Of a stretch of 64,000 bases of DNA, positions 25,454 to 34,858 are shown piece by piece. Source of the DNA: Bacillus proteolyticus (lineage in GTDB: Bacteria; Bacillota; Bacilli; Bacillales; Bacillaceae_G). Where the stretch lies: positions 1 through 64,000 of the forward strand of contig NZ_MACH01000087.1 in the NCBI RefSeq assembly GCF_001884065.1. The letters run 5' to 3'. A program made the position numbers and the translations under genes. Positions within the stretch are counted from its first letter, which is position 1. Each line of letters begins with the position of its first letter. Below the pieces are notes generated by a model. It was not told where the DNA came from, did no database searches, and saw only the letters and a list, made by a program, of their open reading frames with translations.

Positions 25454-25846
25454 ATGGTAAATAAAAATGTGGAAGATTATCTCCAAGAAGGCATATATGG
25501 CCAAAAGCAAAACAAACCAGAAGAACGTAATATGTACTTAACTACATTACGTGAGCGTGTAGAAGTCGCTTTAACAATCGGTCAAGTAATGCAAAGTAAT
25601 GTGTATACAGAAGTAACGGGTAGCATGCGTTCTTCTCAATCATTACAACTATTCCTAAATGGTAGCATTGCTTACCCACATTTATCAAAATACATTAAAT
25701 TAGCAAATGAAAAAAATGTTCCTTTTACAATTGTTCAAAATAAAGGTACAGAAACACCAATCGGTTTAGTACTATCTCATAGCACTGCTGTTGACAAAGA
25801 ACAAATTTATGTAGAAGATGCTATTTTCAAACAAGAAATGAAGTAA
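25454..25846 (+). CDS. YueI family protein (DUF1694)
   Basis: This 130-residue cytosolic protein has an N-terminal VEDYLQEGIYG and NMYLTTLRERVEVALTIGQV, then SLQLFLNGSIAYPHLSKYIKLANEKNVPFTIV, the conserved core of the YueI family. The start ATG follows AAAGGTG. It is a single gene with its own terminator. Function unknown; structures of the family resemble small RNA- or protein-binding alpha/beta folds. Confidence 0.85.
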   Translation: MVNKNVEDYLQEGIYGQKQNKPEERNMYLTTLRERVEVALTIGQVMQSNVYTEVTGSMRSSQSLQLFLNGSIAYPHLSKYIKLANEKNVPFTIVQNKGTETPIGLVLSHSTAVDKEQIYVEDAIFKQEMK

Positions 25847-25897
25847 AAGGTACACTTGATTAAATGAAATCGTTCCGAGAAACGTAAAACAAACAAT

Positions 25898-25941
25898 AAA
25901 AAACGAGTATGGAATCGTAAACATTTCCTGCTCGTTTTTTA
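25898..25941. terminator. Bidirectional terminator
   Basis: ACGAGTATGGAA and TTTCCTGCTCGT pair with A6 and T6 tails on both sides, serving YueI and the convergent aldehyde dehydrogenase. Confidence 0.8.
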
Positions 25942-25966
25942 TTGCGATGTTTCAGCTCGATCTACT

Positions 25967-27391
25967 TTATTTTTTAATACACACTAATTTCATTTCTGTC
26001 ATTTCTTCTACTGCATATTTAATTCCTTCACGACCTGTGCCACTCTCTTTCACACCACCATAAGGCATATGATCAACCCTGAACGTTGGAATATCATTAA
26101 TCATGACACCACCGACTTCTAATTCATCAATGGCACGCATTGCTTTACATAAATTGTTTGTAAATACACCTGCTTGTAGACCGTAACGTGAATTATTTAC
26201 TTGCTCTATAGCCCCATCAAATTCTTTAAATGTATTTACTGTCATGAGTGGACCAAATACTTCTTGGCACTGAACAGATACATACTCTGGAACATTTGTT
26301 AATACAGTTGGTTCAAAGATCCTTGCATCACGTTTGTTACCACCGTATACAACATTTGCTCCTGCCTTAACTGCCTCTTCTACCCATGAACTTACACGTT
26401 CTACATCTTTTTTTGAAATAAGTGCTGATACATCTGTTTCTTCATGAAGCGGGTCTCCTACTACAACGTTTTCCATTGCTTTTGTTAATTTTGTAATAAA
26501 TTCACCTATTTTGCATTCATGTACAAAAACACGTTGTACAGAAATACAAACTTGTCCATTATTCACAAACGCGCCCCATTTTATACGTTCAATTATTTCA
26601 TCTGTCAATTCAACGTCTTCATCAATGATAACAGCAGCATTTGATCCTAATTCTAATGTCACTCGTTTCAATCCAGCTTTTTGCTTAATTCCAATACCTA
26701 CTTTTGGACTTCCTGTAAAAGTAATACAAGCAACGTTCTCATCTTTCACTAATGCCTCACCTACTACAGGTCCAGGTCCAGAAATTATATTGAAAGCTCC
26801 CTTTGGTAAACCAGCTTCTTCAAATAATTCCACCAATGCGTATGACGAAAGTGGCGTTTGGTCGGCTGGCTTTAGCACTATAGTATTTCCAGCCGCAATT
26901 GCCGGACCTACTTTATGTGCTACTAAATTAAGTGGAAAATTAAACGGTGTAATAGCACCAATAACTCCTATAGGTTGTCGAATTGTATACGCTATACGAC
27001 CCTCTGCTCCTGGCGCCGCATCTAATGGTAACGTCTCACCATATATTCGCTTCGCTTCTTCAGCTGCAAACTTATATGTTTGAACAGTGCGATCTACTTC
27101 TCCCCGTGCAGCACGAATTGGTTTTGCTGCTTCTTTTGCGATAATGACTGCAAACTCTTCTCTTCTCTCATCCATTTTTTGTGCAACCTTTTCTAAAATA
27201 GTTGCGCGATCGTATGCAGATAATTTTTTCATTTCTTTCATTGCATTTTTAGCCGAAACTATCGCTTCTTTTACAACATCTTCTGTACCTTGCGCGATCT
27301 CCGCTAACATTTCTTCAGAATATGGTGCATACAATGGTTTATACGTCCCTACTGATTTCCATACCCCATTTATATATAAATGCTTTTTCAT
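25967..27391 (-). CDS. NAD(P)-dependent aldehyde dehydrogenase
   Basis: This 474-residue enzyme starts at ATG 27391 behind GGAAGGAG; the frame is open 29 codons further without a site. It shows the Rossmann loop FTGSPKVG, general-base Glu in RVTLELGSNAAV and catalytic Cys in NNGQVCISVQRVFVH. The C-terminal MPYGGVKESGTGREG is the usual family end. The GSNAA (not GGKSP) and CISVQR variants are typical of lactaldehyde/phosphonoacetaldehyde or succinate-semialdehyde-like groups. The substrate cannot be fixed. Confidence 0.85.
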   Translation of the reverse strand: MKKHLYINGVWKSVGTYKPLYAPYSEEMLAEIAQGTEDVVKEAIVSAKNAMKEMKKLSAYDRATILEKVAQKMDERREEFAVIIAKEAAKPIRAARGEVDRTVQTYKFAAEEAKRIYGETLPLDAAPGAEGRIAYTIRQPIGVIGAITPFNFPLNLVAHKVGPAIAAGNTIVLKPADQTPLSSYALVELFEEAGLPKGAFNIISGPGPVVGEALVKDENVACITFTGSPKVGIGIKQKAGLKRVTLELGSNAAVIIDEDVELTDEIIERIKWGAFVNNGQVCISVQRVFVHECKIGEFITKLTKAMENVVVGDPLHEETDVSALISKKDVERVSSWVEEAVKAGANVVYGGNKRDARIFEPTVLTNVPEYVSVQCQEVFGPLMTVNTFKEFDGAIEQVNNSRYGLQAGVFTNNLCKAMRAIDELEVGGVMINDIPTFRVDHMPYGGVKESGTGREGIKYAVEEMTEMKLVCIKK

Positions 27392-27509
27392 AGTGGTTCT
27401 CCTTCCGAATATATGTATACAATAATACATTACATTTATTTCACCTAGTGAAAGGTCTGCCTTATGTAATTGTATCATAGCCCTAACACCCCAAAAAACA
27501 TTTTGCTCA

Positions 27510-27536
27510 AAAAAACTCTGCTACAAAGCAGAGTTT
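27510..27536 (-). terminator. Terminator of the CNNM/CorC gene
   Basis: AAACTCTGC and GCAGAGTTT pair around a 6-base loop, with seven T on the minus strand. The stop codon lies in the stem. Confidence 0.85.
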
Positions 27537-28890
27537 ACGAACTAATTTGTTCTTGGAGCGGAATTTTTTTTTCATCCCCCACAATAACAATCGATTCTGA
27601 AGGTTTCGTTACTTCCAACCTCTTAATATAGTGCCCATCTAATTCCTTCACACAAAACTTATAGTTTTCAATTTCAATGGTATCTCCTTCGGCGATCTCA
27701 ATATTTTTCGTTAGTATCCAGCCGCCGATCGTATCGACATCATCGTCGTCAATAGTCAAACCTAATAATGCATTCACTTCACTAACAAGTACTTTTCCTT
27801 CTAAAATTGTTTTCGTCTCACTAACTTGTTGGATTTCCGGTTGTTCATCAGTATCGAACTCATCTTGAATATCCCCTACAATCTCTTCTAAAATATCTTC
27901 AACGGTTACAAGACCTGATGTACCACCATATTCATCAATTAATATAGCAATATGCGTCCTTTCCCTTTGCATTTTTAAAAATAGATCATGAATTGGGATA
28001 GATTCAATTACTAGAATAATTGGCCTAATATATTGCTCCACTGTCTTTTCACTAATAACTCGATGCTTCACAAAATCTGTAAATATATCTTTAAAATTCA
28101 CAAAGCCTATTACATGGTCCTTATCACCATCAACTACCGGATACCTCGTATATTTTTCATGAGACATTTTTTGTAAGGCCTCTTCGGCAGGCATTTCTTT
28201 ATTTAAAATATTCATTTCTGTTCGTGGTACCATTATTTCTTTCGCAATACGATCGTCAAATTCAAATATTTTATTTACATATTTATATTCAGATTGATTA
28301 ATCTCACCGTTTTTATAACTTTCTGAAACCAACAACCGCAATTCTTCTTCTGAATGCACTTCGTCATGCTTTTTTGGTGGTTTCAATCCAAAAAATTTCG
28401 TAATTAGCCGAGCTGATCCATTTAAAAGCCAAATGAATGGGAATGCAATACGATAAAACAAAATGAGTGGCTTAACAACAAAGAAACTCACTTGTTCTGC
28501 TTTTTGAATCGCCAATGTTTTTGGAGCTAACTCTCCTACTACCACATGAAAAAATGTGATAAACAAAAACACTAAAATTATAGCCAGAATATCTGCGAGT
28601 TGAGTGGGGACATTCCAATTAGCAAACAACACATCAAACATGTGCTTTAGCGCAGGTTTACCAGACCACCCAATCCCAAGAGCTGTAACAGTTATTCCTA
28701 ACTGACAAGCTGATAAATATTCGTCTAAGTTTGTAATGACTGTTTTGACAGATATTGCACGATTATTTCCTTCTGCAATTAAATAGTCAATTCGTGAACT
28801 CCTCACTTTAACAATTGCAAATTCTGCTGCAACGAAAAATGCCGTTAAGGCAATTAAAACAATCACTATGCTTATACTATATATATCCAA
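27535..28890 (-). CDS. CNNM/CorC-type transporter with CBS pair
   Basis: This 451-residue membrane protein of the HlyC/CorC (CNNM) family is implicated in magnesium or other cation export (e.g. MpfA in other Firmicutes). It has about three or four helices in the CNNM domain (1-190, with HVVVGELAPKTLAIQ), a CBS pair (about 205-330, IMVPRTEMNIL and TRYPVVDGDKDHVIGFVNFKD), and a CorC_HlyC C-terminal domain (about 350-430). The start is TTG behind AAGGAA. Both lie directly after a hairpin and a mini-ORF, suggesting translational control. Confidence 0.9.
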   Translation of the reverse strand: MDIYSISIVIVLIALTAFFVAAEFAIVKVRSSRIDYLIAEGNNRAISVKTVITNLDEYLSACQLGITVTALGIGWSGKPALKHMFDVLFANWNVPTQLADILAIILVFLFITFFHVVVGELAPKTLAIQKAEQVSFFVVKPLILFYRIAFPFIWLLNGSARLITKFFGLKPPKKHDEVHSEEELRLLVSESYKNGEINQSEYKYVNKIFEFDDRIAKEIMVPRTEMNILNKEMPAEEALQKMSHEKYTRYPVVDGDKDHVIGFVNFKDIFTDFVKHRVISEKTVEQYIRPIILVIESIPIHDLFLKMQRERTHIAILIDEYGGTSGLVTVEDILEEIVGDIQDEFDTDEQPEIQQVSETKTILEGKVLVSEVNALLGLTIDDDDVDTIGGWILTKNIEIAEGDTIEIENYKFCVKELDGHYIKRLEVTKPSESIVIVGDEKKIPLQEQISS

Positions 28891-28898
28891 ATACTTTT

Positions 28899-28933
28899 CC
28901 TTACTTACAGTGTAAGCAAGGAAGCCACCTCCT
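28899..28933 (-). promoter_or_regulatory. Leader mini-ORF inside an RBS-masking hairpin
   Basis: On the minus strand a perfect AGGAGG (28928-28933) is eight bases before TTG-CTT-ACA-CTG-TAA (28919-28905), a four-codon ORF. The same bases form CCTTGCTTAC/GTAAGTAAGG, a 10-bp stem with one G-U pair and a 3-base loop. The right arm holds the AAGG ribosome binding site of the CNNM gene. Confidence 0.6.
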
Positions 28934-29253
28934 ACTTAAATTTATTCAAGTGAAGTAAGCATTCTTATACTCTAATAAAATTCTACATTAGCAACCACCT
29001 TTTTATATATTATATGCATACATAAAAAAGATATTTATAATTATGATAATCTAATTAGCTTATTATCGTCAAACTATAATAATCTAAATTTTTCGATGAA
29101 TAAAAATAGTTTGTATAAATCGTATATGCTAAACAGCTCAATTTCGTGAAAAAACACTTTCTTTGCCGATTCCACACTTCTTTTGTCACACCTGAAGGGA
29201 ACTTACTACATAACTAGAAATCATTCAACAGGATATATATAGGAGGGATTATT
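28934..29253. other. Divergent intergenic region before racA
   Basis: AT-rich and gene-free; it must hold promoters for the CNNM gene (minus) and racA (plus). I could not place a known riboswitch in it. Confidence 0.4.
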
Positions 29254-29739
29254 TTGGAATATAAAACACCATTTATCGCGAAGAAATTAGGTGTTAGCCC
29301 AAAGGCTGTTGTCCGGATTGCACAACAATTAAATCTTACGATAGAAAAAAATAAATATGGTCATTTTATTTTCACACAAGGTGATTTAGATCAAATGTTA
29401 GAATACCATCGTTCTCAGGCAGACCAACCTCACAACATTCAACCTACTCAAACAACATCATCAAATGATTTTGAGCAATTAGCAGCTCAATTAAATTCAA
29501 TAACGAGAAGACTAGATCGAATGGAAGAACAAATGCTAGATAAAGCAAATGATGTCGTTACATACCAACTTTTACAACATCGCCGTGAAATGGAGGAAAT
29601 GTTAGAGCGAATTCAAAAACTAGAAGCTGCCTTAAAAAAAGAAGAACCAATATATATTACTCCTGATTCAAAACCAACATATGAAAGAGAAAAGAAACCT
29701 AAGCGCCGCAAAATGATTTTTAGTATATTTGGACTATAA
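29254..29739 (+). CDS. racA: Chromosome-anchoring protein RacA
   Basis: This 161-residue sporulation protein bridges the origin region to the cell pole through DivIVA. It has an N-terminal MerR-like winged HTH ([23 protein letters not shown], about 5-55). A long central coiled coil follows (about 75-135, [21 protein letters not shown]), then a basic tail ([12 protein letters not shown]) for DNA or membrane contact. The start is TTG, typical for this gene, after AGGAGGG. Known to be under Spo0A/sigma-H control in B. subtilis. Confidence 0.9.
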   Translation: MEYKTPFIAKKLGVSPKAVVRIAQQLNLTIEKNKYGHFIFTQGDLDQMLEYHRSQADQPHNIQPTQTTSSNDFEQLAAQLNSITRRLDRMEEQMLDKANDVVTYQLLQHRREMEEMLERIQKLEAALKKEEPIYITPDSKPTYEREKKPKRRKMIFSIFGL

Positions 29740-29744
29740 ACTTG

Positions 29745-29779
29745 TAGACCCTTATTACAAGAATAAGGGTCTACTTTTT
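29745..29779 (+). terminator. Terminator of racA
   Basis: TAGACCCTTATT and AATAAGGGTCTA pair perfectly, followed by CTTTTT. Confidence 0.85.
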
Positions 29780-29840
29780 GTATGAAGAAAGAAGGCTGTA
29801 ACATGATACCCTTCTTCATATTATACATATTCATATATTT

Positions 29841-30437
29841 TTATTTTGTTAACATAATATTTTTACTGTATTCTGCAATAAGTGCCTGCGCATGAGCATT
29901 CCCTTGAATAATATCACGGAATTCTTTCAAAGAATACAAATGTGTAGCCCCTTTTCGAGCATGAATCCGTACTGGTACACCTTGTAAAGTATCATGAAAC
30001 TGGAATGGACTATCTATCGGCTCAATTGGAAAACCGAGTGTAAGTAAATACATATACATTCTTTTTGTAACTGCTGCAATATACCATTCAGCTTTCGTCT
30101 CTAACGCATGCATAAATAAAATCGCTGCCAGCCTTTTGAAATGTCCTCTACCCCGAGACGTTTTCGCAATGCTTAACTTTCCTATTTCATATACATTTTT
30201 CAAATCTTTCACTAAATCATTTTTAGAAAACGGATAGAAAAACTCCGAATTTGATTGTTCAGGTACTGTATACTTAATACATTCTACTGTACCGATATGA
30301 TGTTCATCTTCTATTAATAAAAATCGTGATGGATTTAAATTACGTTCTACAAACATTAAGTTTCTTTCTTCACAAAAATCTCCCCATAGTTGCTCGAACC
30401 AAAAATGTTCTTCCTTTGTTTGAACACGCTGGAACAT
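29841..30437 (-). CDS. GNAT-like acetyl/acyltransferase
   Basis: This 198-residue protein starts at ATG 30437 after AAAGGCGGG. A GNAT-type core is visible: LIEDEHHIGTVECIKY strands, then YEIGKLSIAKTSRGRGHFKRLAAILF with the R-G-x-G acetyl-CoA loop, and a C-terminal sheet AEWYIAAVTKRMYMYLLTLGFP. The pattern also recalls FeeM-type N-acyl amino acid synthases. Substrate unknown. Confidence 0.75.
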   Translation of the reverse strand: MFQRVQTKEEHFWFEQLWGDFCEERNLMFVERNLNPSRFLLIEDEHHIGTVECIKYTVPEQSNSEFFYPFSKNDLVKDLKNVYEIGKLSIAKTSRGRGHFKRLAAILFMHALETKAEWYIAAVTKRMYMYLLTLGFPIEPIDSPFQFHDTLQGVPVRIHARKGATHLYSLKEFRDIIQGNAHAQALIAEYSKNIMLTK

Positions 30438-30754
30438 ATTTACCCGCCTTTCCCATCGCCGCTCTGTTTTTGATAACGCTTTCACTTACTATCATATAAG
30501 AACAAACCTTCGTATGCAACTAAAAATATTTACGTCTTATTATATTCTGCAAATTGAATTAAATTCCTATTTCACACTCTGTTCCCCCCGCACGTACCAT
30601 TTCTTACTTTCTTATACAATCGTACATACAAAGAAAGTTAATTTCTCTAATGAAAGATGATTACCATTTCAAATTCGACCCATGTTATGCTTCTTTCCTT
30701 ATGGCATATAATTCTTCTTAACCGAAAGAAATCCTTTATAAAAAAGGATTTCTT
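30438..30754. other. Gene-free interval with terminator
   Basis: Nothing beyond the operon terminator at 30725-30756 and presumably the promoter of the GNAT gene. Confidence 0.4.
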
Positions 30755-30756
30755 TT
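30725..30756 (-). terminator. Terminator of the McrBC-like operon
   Basis: AAAGAAATCCTTT and AAAGGATTTCTTT form a 13-bp stem around a short loop next to the nuclease stop codon. Confidence 0.85.
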
Positions 30757-32611
30757 ACATTTTATTGCTTTTTAACCATTTTTCAAAAATTTGAATCATT
30801 CCGTGCTTTCCCGCCAACTTCTCTTCTCCTTGCTTCGTCTTATACGGATATAATTGTAAAAACACACCACAACCAGATTCTATTTTTTTACTATGCATAT
30901 GACTCCCTGGATATACACAAATCACTTCATAAATTGCCCTACGATGAAAAACTCGTTTTCCACTTTGTTCTTCTACATATTTAATAGACCAGTATTTATA
31001 CATTTGCTCCGTCGCTTTCGTATTACCAATAGGCTGAAAAATATTATACATAGGGCTATATTTCACTTCAATAATTATAGATGATTTATATACGTACTTC
31101 TCTTCTTCCTTTACAAAACAATCTAGACGTATATCTGGCTTCTTTGTGTCCTCTCCATTATAAAAATTACTTCCTTTACTAAGTGCAATAAGGGGGTGTG
31201 TTTCAATTAGATCATTAAATGCGACGTGTACTTTTATATTATCTCTATGCAAGATAACTGTCGTTCCATCTTGTAATCCGTCTAAATAAAAATGTTCTTG
31301 TATTTGTTCACGGATAGGATTCTTATCTTCAAATCCGATTTGTTCTAATATAGAAATAACGATAAAAAAAGCGTAATATTCATACACTAAAAACGTTGGT
31401 TTATATACGAATAATAAAGATGGGGATTGCTCCGTTTGCTGCGGTAACAATTCTAAATGATGGAGTAATTGTTGATGTGGTATAGATAAAGTGTGCGAAT
31501 TAATGTTAGCTGTTTCAGAAATTCCCCTCCAAAATGGAGAATACAATAAATTTCGAAAGTATTGCACGCTTTCATGTACGATATGAGCTAATATTTTATA
31601 TTCTTGTATTTTCACAGAACTTTTACGTAAATCTGCTTCTTTTAGTAAATGTATATTTCTATATTTTTGTTTTTCTCTGTCCGTCACTGATCCATTTCGT
31701 TCAATCGTTTTCATAATTGTTTTAACAGCTTGGAATTCATCTGATTTTTTCTTTTTTTCTCCTTCTAGTATTTCAATCGTTTTACGTACAAAACTTTCTG
31801 CTTCAAGTAAATAATAATAGAATTGCATTGTTTTAAATTTAAGGAATGCATTTTCAATACTATTTTTTTGCTCCTTAAATTTACGATTATAATATTTCGC
31901 ATAAAGCTTTCTTTCTGTCATAATGGCAGTTTTTCTCGTTGTCTTCCGCTCTTTCGTTTCCCAATTAAATTCGTGTACAAATTCCGCATTCGATTCTACT
32001 TTCTTAAAAATTTGTTTTATTCTTTTCATTTTTTGTGGCAATTTTCTTAACAATACCAAATAAGAAGAATCTTCAATATCGCTCAGTGCTGAGAAAGTTT
32101 TCTTGTAATAACCTCTATCTAAAATTAACTCGTTTAAAATTGACTTCACATAATCTTGAATCATTTCAAATTGGTCATCAAAAAAGTTTTTAGGAACAAC
32201 TTGAAACGCCCCATAATAAGTTTTATCTTCTATACGCACTTCAAAATGATATAAGCCACAGCGCCACGGATAAAAAAATTCAGTTTTTCCATGTTCATAC
32301 ACTAATACTCTTTGTTTTTTTTCATTTAATTCATATTGCGACTCTTTTATATTCTTTTGTCCCTCATATACTTTATTCCATATGAATGTAATATCCATTG
32401 GATTTTGATAATGGAAATGCAATTTCAGTGGTTTTAATTCCTGTACCTTATAAATACATTGAACTAGTGCTGTAGTAGACGTACAAAGGCGATTTAAAAG
32501 GATAAAATCGCCTTTCCCCTCAGTACCAATGATTAGCTTCAATACAAACGGTAGCGTTTCTTTCGTATCGACGATTGCTGTTTCATAACGCTCCTCATTT
32601 TGCATATCCAT
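30755..32611 (-). CDS. DUF2357 / PD-(D/E)XK nuclease, McrC-like partner
   Basis: This 618-residue protein has three parts. The N-terminal beta-rich part (about 1-140) resembles DUF2357. A long helical middle (about 150-370) is rich in Lys/Glu. The C-terminal nuclease domain has KPDIRLD (Asp at about 493) and IIIEVKYS (Glu515, Lys517), which together form a PD-(D/E)XK site. It overlaps the AAA ATPase gene by 17 bases. The pair has the organisation of McrBC type IV restriction or LlaJI-like systems, where the ATPase translocates and this subunit cuts modified or foreign DNA. Confidence 0.8.
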   Translation of the reverse strand: MDMQNEERYETAIVDTKETLPFVLKLIIGTEGKGDFILLNRLCTSTTALVQCIYKVQELKPLKLHFHYQNPMDITFIWNKVYEGQKNIKESQYELNEKKQRVLVYEHGKTEFFYPWRCGLYHFEVRIEDKTYYGAFQVVPKNFFDDQFEMIQDYVKSILNELILDRGYYKKTFSALSDIEDSSYLVLLRKLPQKMKRIKQIFKKVESNAEFVHEFNWETKERKTTRKTAIMTERKLYAKYYNRKFKEQKNSIENAFLKFKTMQFYYYLLEAESFVRKTIEILEGEKKKKSDEFQAVKTIMKTIERNGSVTDREKQKYRNIHLLKEADLRKSSVKIQEYKILAHIVHESVQYFRNLLYSPFWRGISETANINSHTLSIPHQQLLHHLELLPQQTEQSPSLLFVYKPTFLVYEYYAFFIVISILEQIGFEDKNPIREQIQEHFYLDGLQDGTTVILHRDNIKVHVAFNDLIETHPLIALSKGSNFYNGEDTKKPDIRLDCFVKEEEKYVYKSSIIIEVKYSPMYNIFQPIGNTKATEQMYKYWSIKYVEEQSGKRVFHRRAIYEVICVYPGSHMHSKKIESGCGVFLQLYPYKTKQGEEKLAGKHGMIQIFEKWLKSNKM

Positions 32612-34412
32612 ACAGCTCCAGTTCTCTACGCTTTTGTCTAATATAAGCTAAAGAATGTTCAAATGTAGATACACGATTTGCAAGCGGAGACTGTAAAAGT
32701 GGTATCAATATCGCCCCCCTTTTTGCTTCTTCAGAAAATAGAGAGCCCACTGTCATTTCTGTCCCCCTTAATTTCGTTAATACGCGTTGCTTTATTTGCA
32801 AGTCAAAGCCTTCTTCCCTGCTAATCATATAGGACTGATTATTTTGGAACGGTATATTTTGCAAATACGTAGCGATTGCGTTTGCACATCGGAAAGAAAT
32901 TCCTTTTGATATATCGTGTGATGATAATACATCATGTAACTTATCCAATAACTCTAATTCCTCTTCAGTAAACACTTCAATCATCTCTTTATTCCTAAAC
33001 CAATTAATTCGAAATTCTCCCGTTGTTACTTTCAGCGGGGGGTGCTGAACTACTTTCTCTTGTTCTATACTCATCTCGCAAAACGGAATTTTTTGTAACG
33101 TAATCAAATTTGTTCGATCTAATAATCGATCGGAAAGCTCTTTCGTCGTTTCATCAAAATTTACAGTGCCTACGAAAATAACATTCTCACCAATTTCCAC
33201 TGAAGGCGGAATTTGATTTTCTATTTCTTGTACTTTCTCATACAAATTCAAAATACGATTCTGCTTTTCAAGTTGAAGAACGGATAGAAATGGAGTAAAC
33301 CAATGCTCAATATGTGACATGTTCATTTCATCAAACACAATTATATACAATTGATTTGGGTTTTCTTTAGCCTGCAGCAATGTCCGAACTAACTTCGTTT
33401 CACTTTCAATAAAATTACCATTCGGATGAAGGTAGCCGAGAATATCATGTGGTTCTTGATACGATGGTGAAATCGGAATCCAAATTAATTCTTCACCATA
33501 ACGTAAGCCGAGCGCTTCTGCATATGCTTGCACAAAGCGTGATTTCCCAACACCTGGTATACCGCCAACAATCGTTAACATATTGGTTTTAACACTAATG
33601 TGAAAATTATATATATCTGTATCATCCAAATATAGACCTTTTTTACGAACCATACTTTGTACATACTGCAAAAAAGAGGATTCACGCTCATCCCATTCCC
33701 AGTCCTCCTTTTGCATTTTAATATCCTCTGCTTCAACTAACTTACCTTCTTCAACAATTCGTTTATTTAGTTGCTCATACACATTCTCACTTACAAAATA
33801 TAAATGATCATCTACCGCTATTTCTACATGTTTCATCCAATCGTTTATTTCAATATATTTGCATTCTTTTCTTTGCTCAAAATATGAAATTGAACTTATT
33901 GATGATTTTAACGATAAATTCCCATATAGTCTTCCTTCATACCATAATAATTCTGGAGGCTCAAAGTCTTTTGGTAATTTAGGCATAAGAAATGATAAAT
34001 AACCGTTGCTTAACTTCCGTTCCAAAGACGCTCTCTTTTTATAATTCGAGACCTTTGGTGAAGGAATCAATTTATATGAAGATGCTATCTCCCTAGGCTC
34101 TTCTGTACATATTAATTCCAAAAATAAATTTCCTCGATCATAATAAAGACGAAACATAACCAATTGCTTTTCTAATTTACGCTTCTTTAAATCAGTAAAG
34201 ATTTTTTCATTTTTTTTATTACTGCATAACCCTTCAAATAAATATTTTCCAGCCGGAAATAACTCTTGTAAAGTTAAGGGTAATGGAGAAAGGCATTGTA
34301 CAAAGAAATTTTCTCCATTCTTCTCTCCCTCCGCTTTTGCAAACGTTCCAATAAACCTCATATAATACATTCGCTTTATAAAACTTGGATGAAGAGCTTT
34401 ATGTAATTTCAA
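32595..34412 (-). CDS. McrB-like AAA+ ATPase
   Basis: This roughly 605-residue ATPase of the dynein/MoxR/McrB (AAA_5) class shows Walker A GGIPGVGKS (about 283-291), Walker B YIIVFDEMN (about 356-364), sensor FVGTVNFDETT and an RLLDRTN arginine-finger region. The N-terminal 240 residues are a distinct beta-rich recognition domain not seen in E. coli McrB, which probably reads the DNA target. I prefer TTG 34412 (AAGG eight bases upstream) over GTG 34421. It forms a two-gene operon with the nuclease. Confidence 0.8.
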   Translation of the reverse strand: MKLHKALHPSFIKRMYYMRFIGTFAKAEGEKNGENFFVQCLSPLPLTLQELFPAGKYLFEGLCSNKKNEKIFTDLKKRKLEKQLVMFRLYYDRGNLFLELICTEEPREIASSYKLIPSPKVSNYKKRASLERKLSNGYLSFLMPKLPKDFEPPELLWYEGRLYGNLSLKSSISSISYFEQRKECKYIEINDWMKHVEIAVDDHLYFVSENVYEQLNKRIVEEGKLVEAEDIKMQKEDWEWDERESSFLQYVQSMVRKKGLYLDDTDIYNFHISVKTNMLTIVGGIPGVGKSRFVQAYAEALGLRYGEELIWIPISPSYQEPHDILGYLHPNGNFIESETKLVRTLLQAKENPNQLYIIVFDEMNMSHIEHWFTPFLSVLQLEKQNRILNLYEKVQEIENQIPPSVEIGENVIFVGTVNFDETTKELSDRLLDRTNLITLQKIPFCEMSIEQEKVVQHPPLKVTTGEFRINWFRNKEMIEVFTEEELELLDKLHDVLSSHDISKGISFRCANAIATYLQNIPFQNNQSYMISREEGFDLQIKQRVLTKLRGTEMTVGSLFSEEAKRGAILIPLLQSPLANRVSTFEHSLAYIRQKRRELELYGYAK

Positions 34413-34475
34413 CGTAGTCACCTTCTTTTTTCATACTATTCTTAGTGTATGAACTACAATCTAAAACTAGAAATA

Positions 34476-34502
34476 AAAAACCTGACGTCATCCGTCAGGT
34501 TC
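34476..34502. terminator. Terminator after the 87-aa helical gene
   Basis: AACCTGACG and CGTCAGGTT pair around a 5-base loop; the minus strand continues into T6. Confidence 0.85.
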
Positions 34503-34518
34503 AAAATTAAAACGTATA

Positions 34519-34779
34519 TTATAGAGAAGGAAATGCTTTTTTTTCTTGTAAAATAGCATTATGAGCAATTTTCATTTTAGCAAGTACGTACCGTAATCGA
34601 TCTTCGGCATTTTCATCTTTATTTTGCTGCAGACTCGCCAAATTCTCTACAGAACTCGCTAAATTTTCAATCACACCTCGAAGTTCAGGATGATGATTAA
34701 AAAAAGATTCTTGTACTAATACTTTCCTTAAATCACTAGCTAAATCCATAATTCTAGTCAACTGTTCTTTTTCTTCCAT
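34519..34779 (-). CDS. Helical hypothetical protein, 86 aa
   Basis: The start is the second ATG, seven bases after AGGAGG; the first ATG touches the site. The protein is wholly alpha-helical with heptad-like Leu spacing (LTRIMDLASDLRKVLVQESFF, GVIENLASSVENLASLQQ). It is monocistronic with its own terminator. No family was recognised. Confidence 0.65.
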   Translation of the reverse strand: MEEKEQLTRIMDLASDLRKVLVQESFFNHHPELRGVIENLASSVENLASLQQNKDENAEDRLRYVLAKMKIAHNAILQEKKAFPSL

Positions 34780-34829
34780 TTTCATCCCTCCTGAATATCT
34801 TATGTATTAAATATTCTCTAAACTAAGAA

Positions 34830-34858
34830 AAAAGCCCTTTAAATTTAAAGGACTTTTA
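34830..34858 (-). terminator. Terminator of the antiporter gene
   Basis: AGCCCTTTAAA and TTTAAAGGACT pair with T6 on the minus strand. The stop codon lies at its edge. Confidence 0.8.

Noticed and set aside
26511-27083. 190-codon plus-strand ORF
   Set aside because: Antisense shadow of the aldehyde dehydrogenase; composition (Ser/Pro/Ala-rich) mirrors codon bias of the real gene and it has no ribosome binding site.
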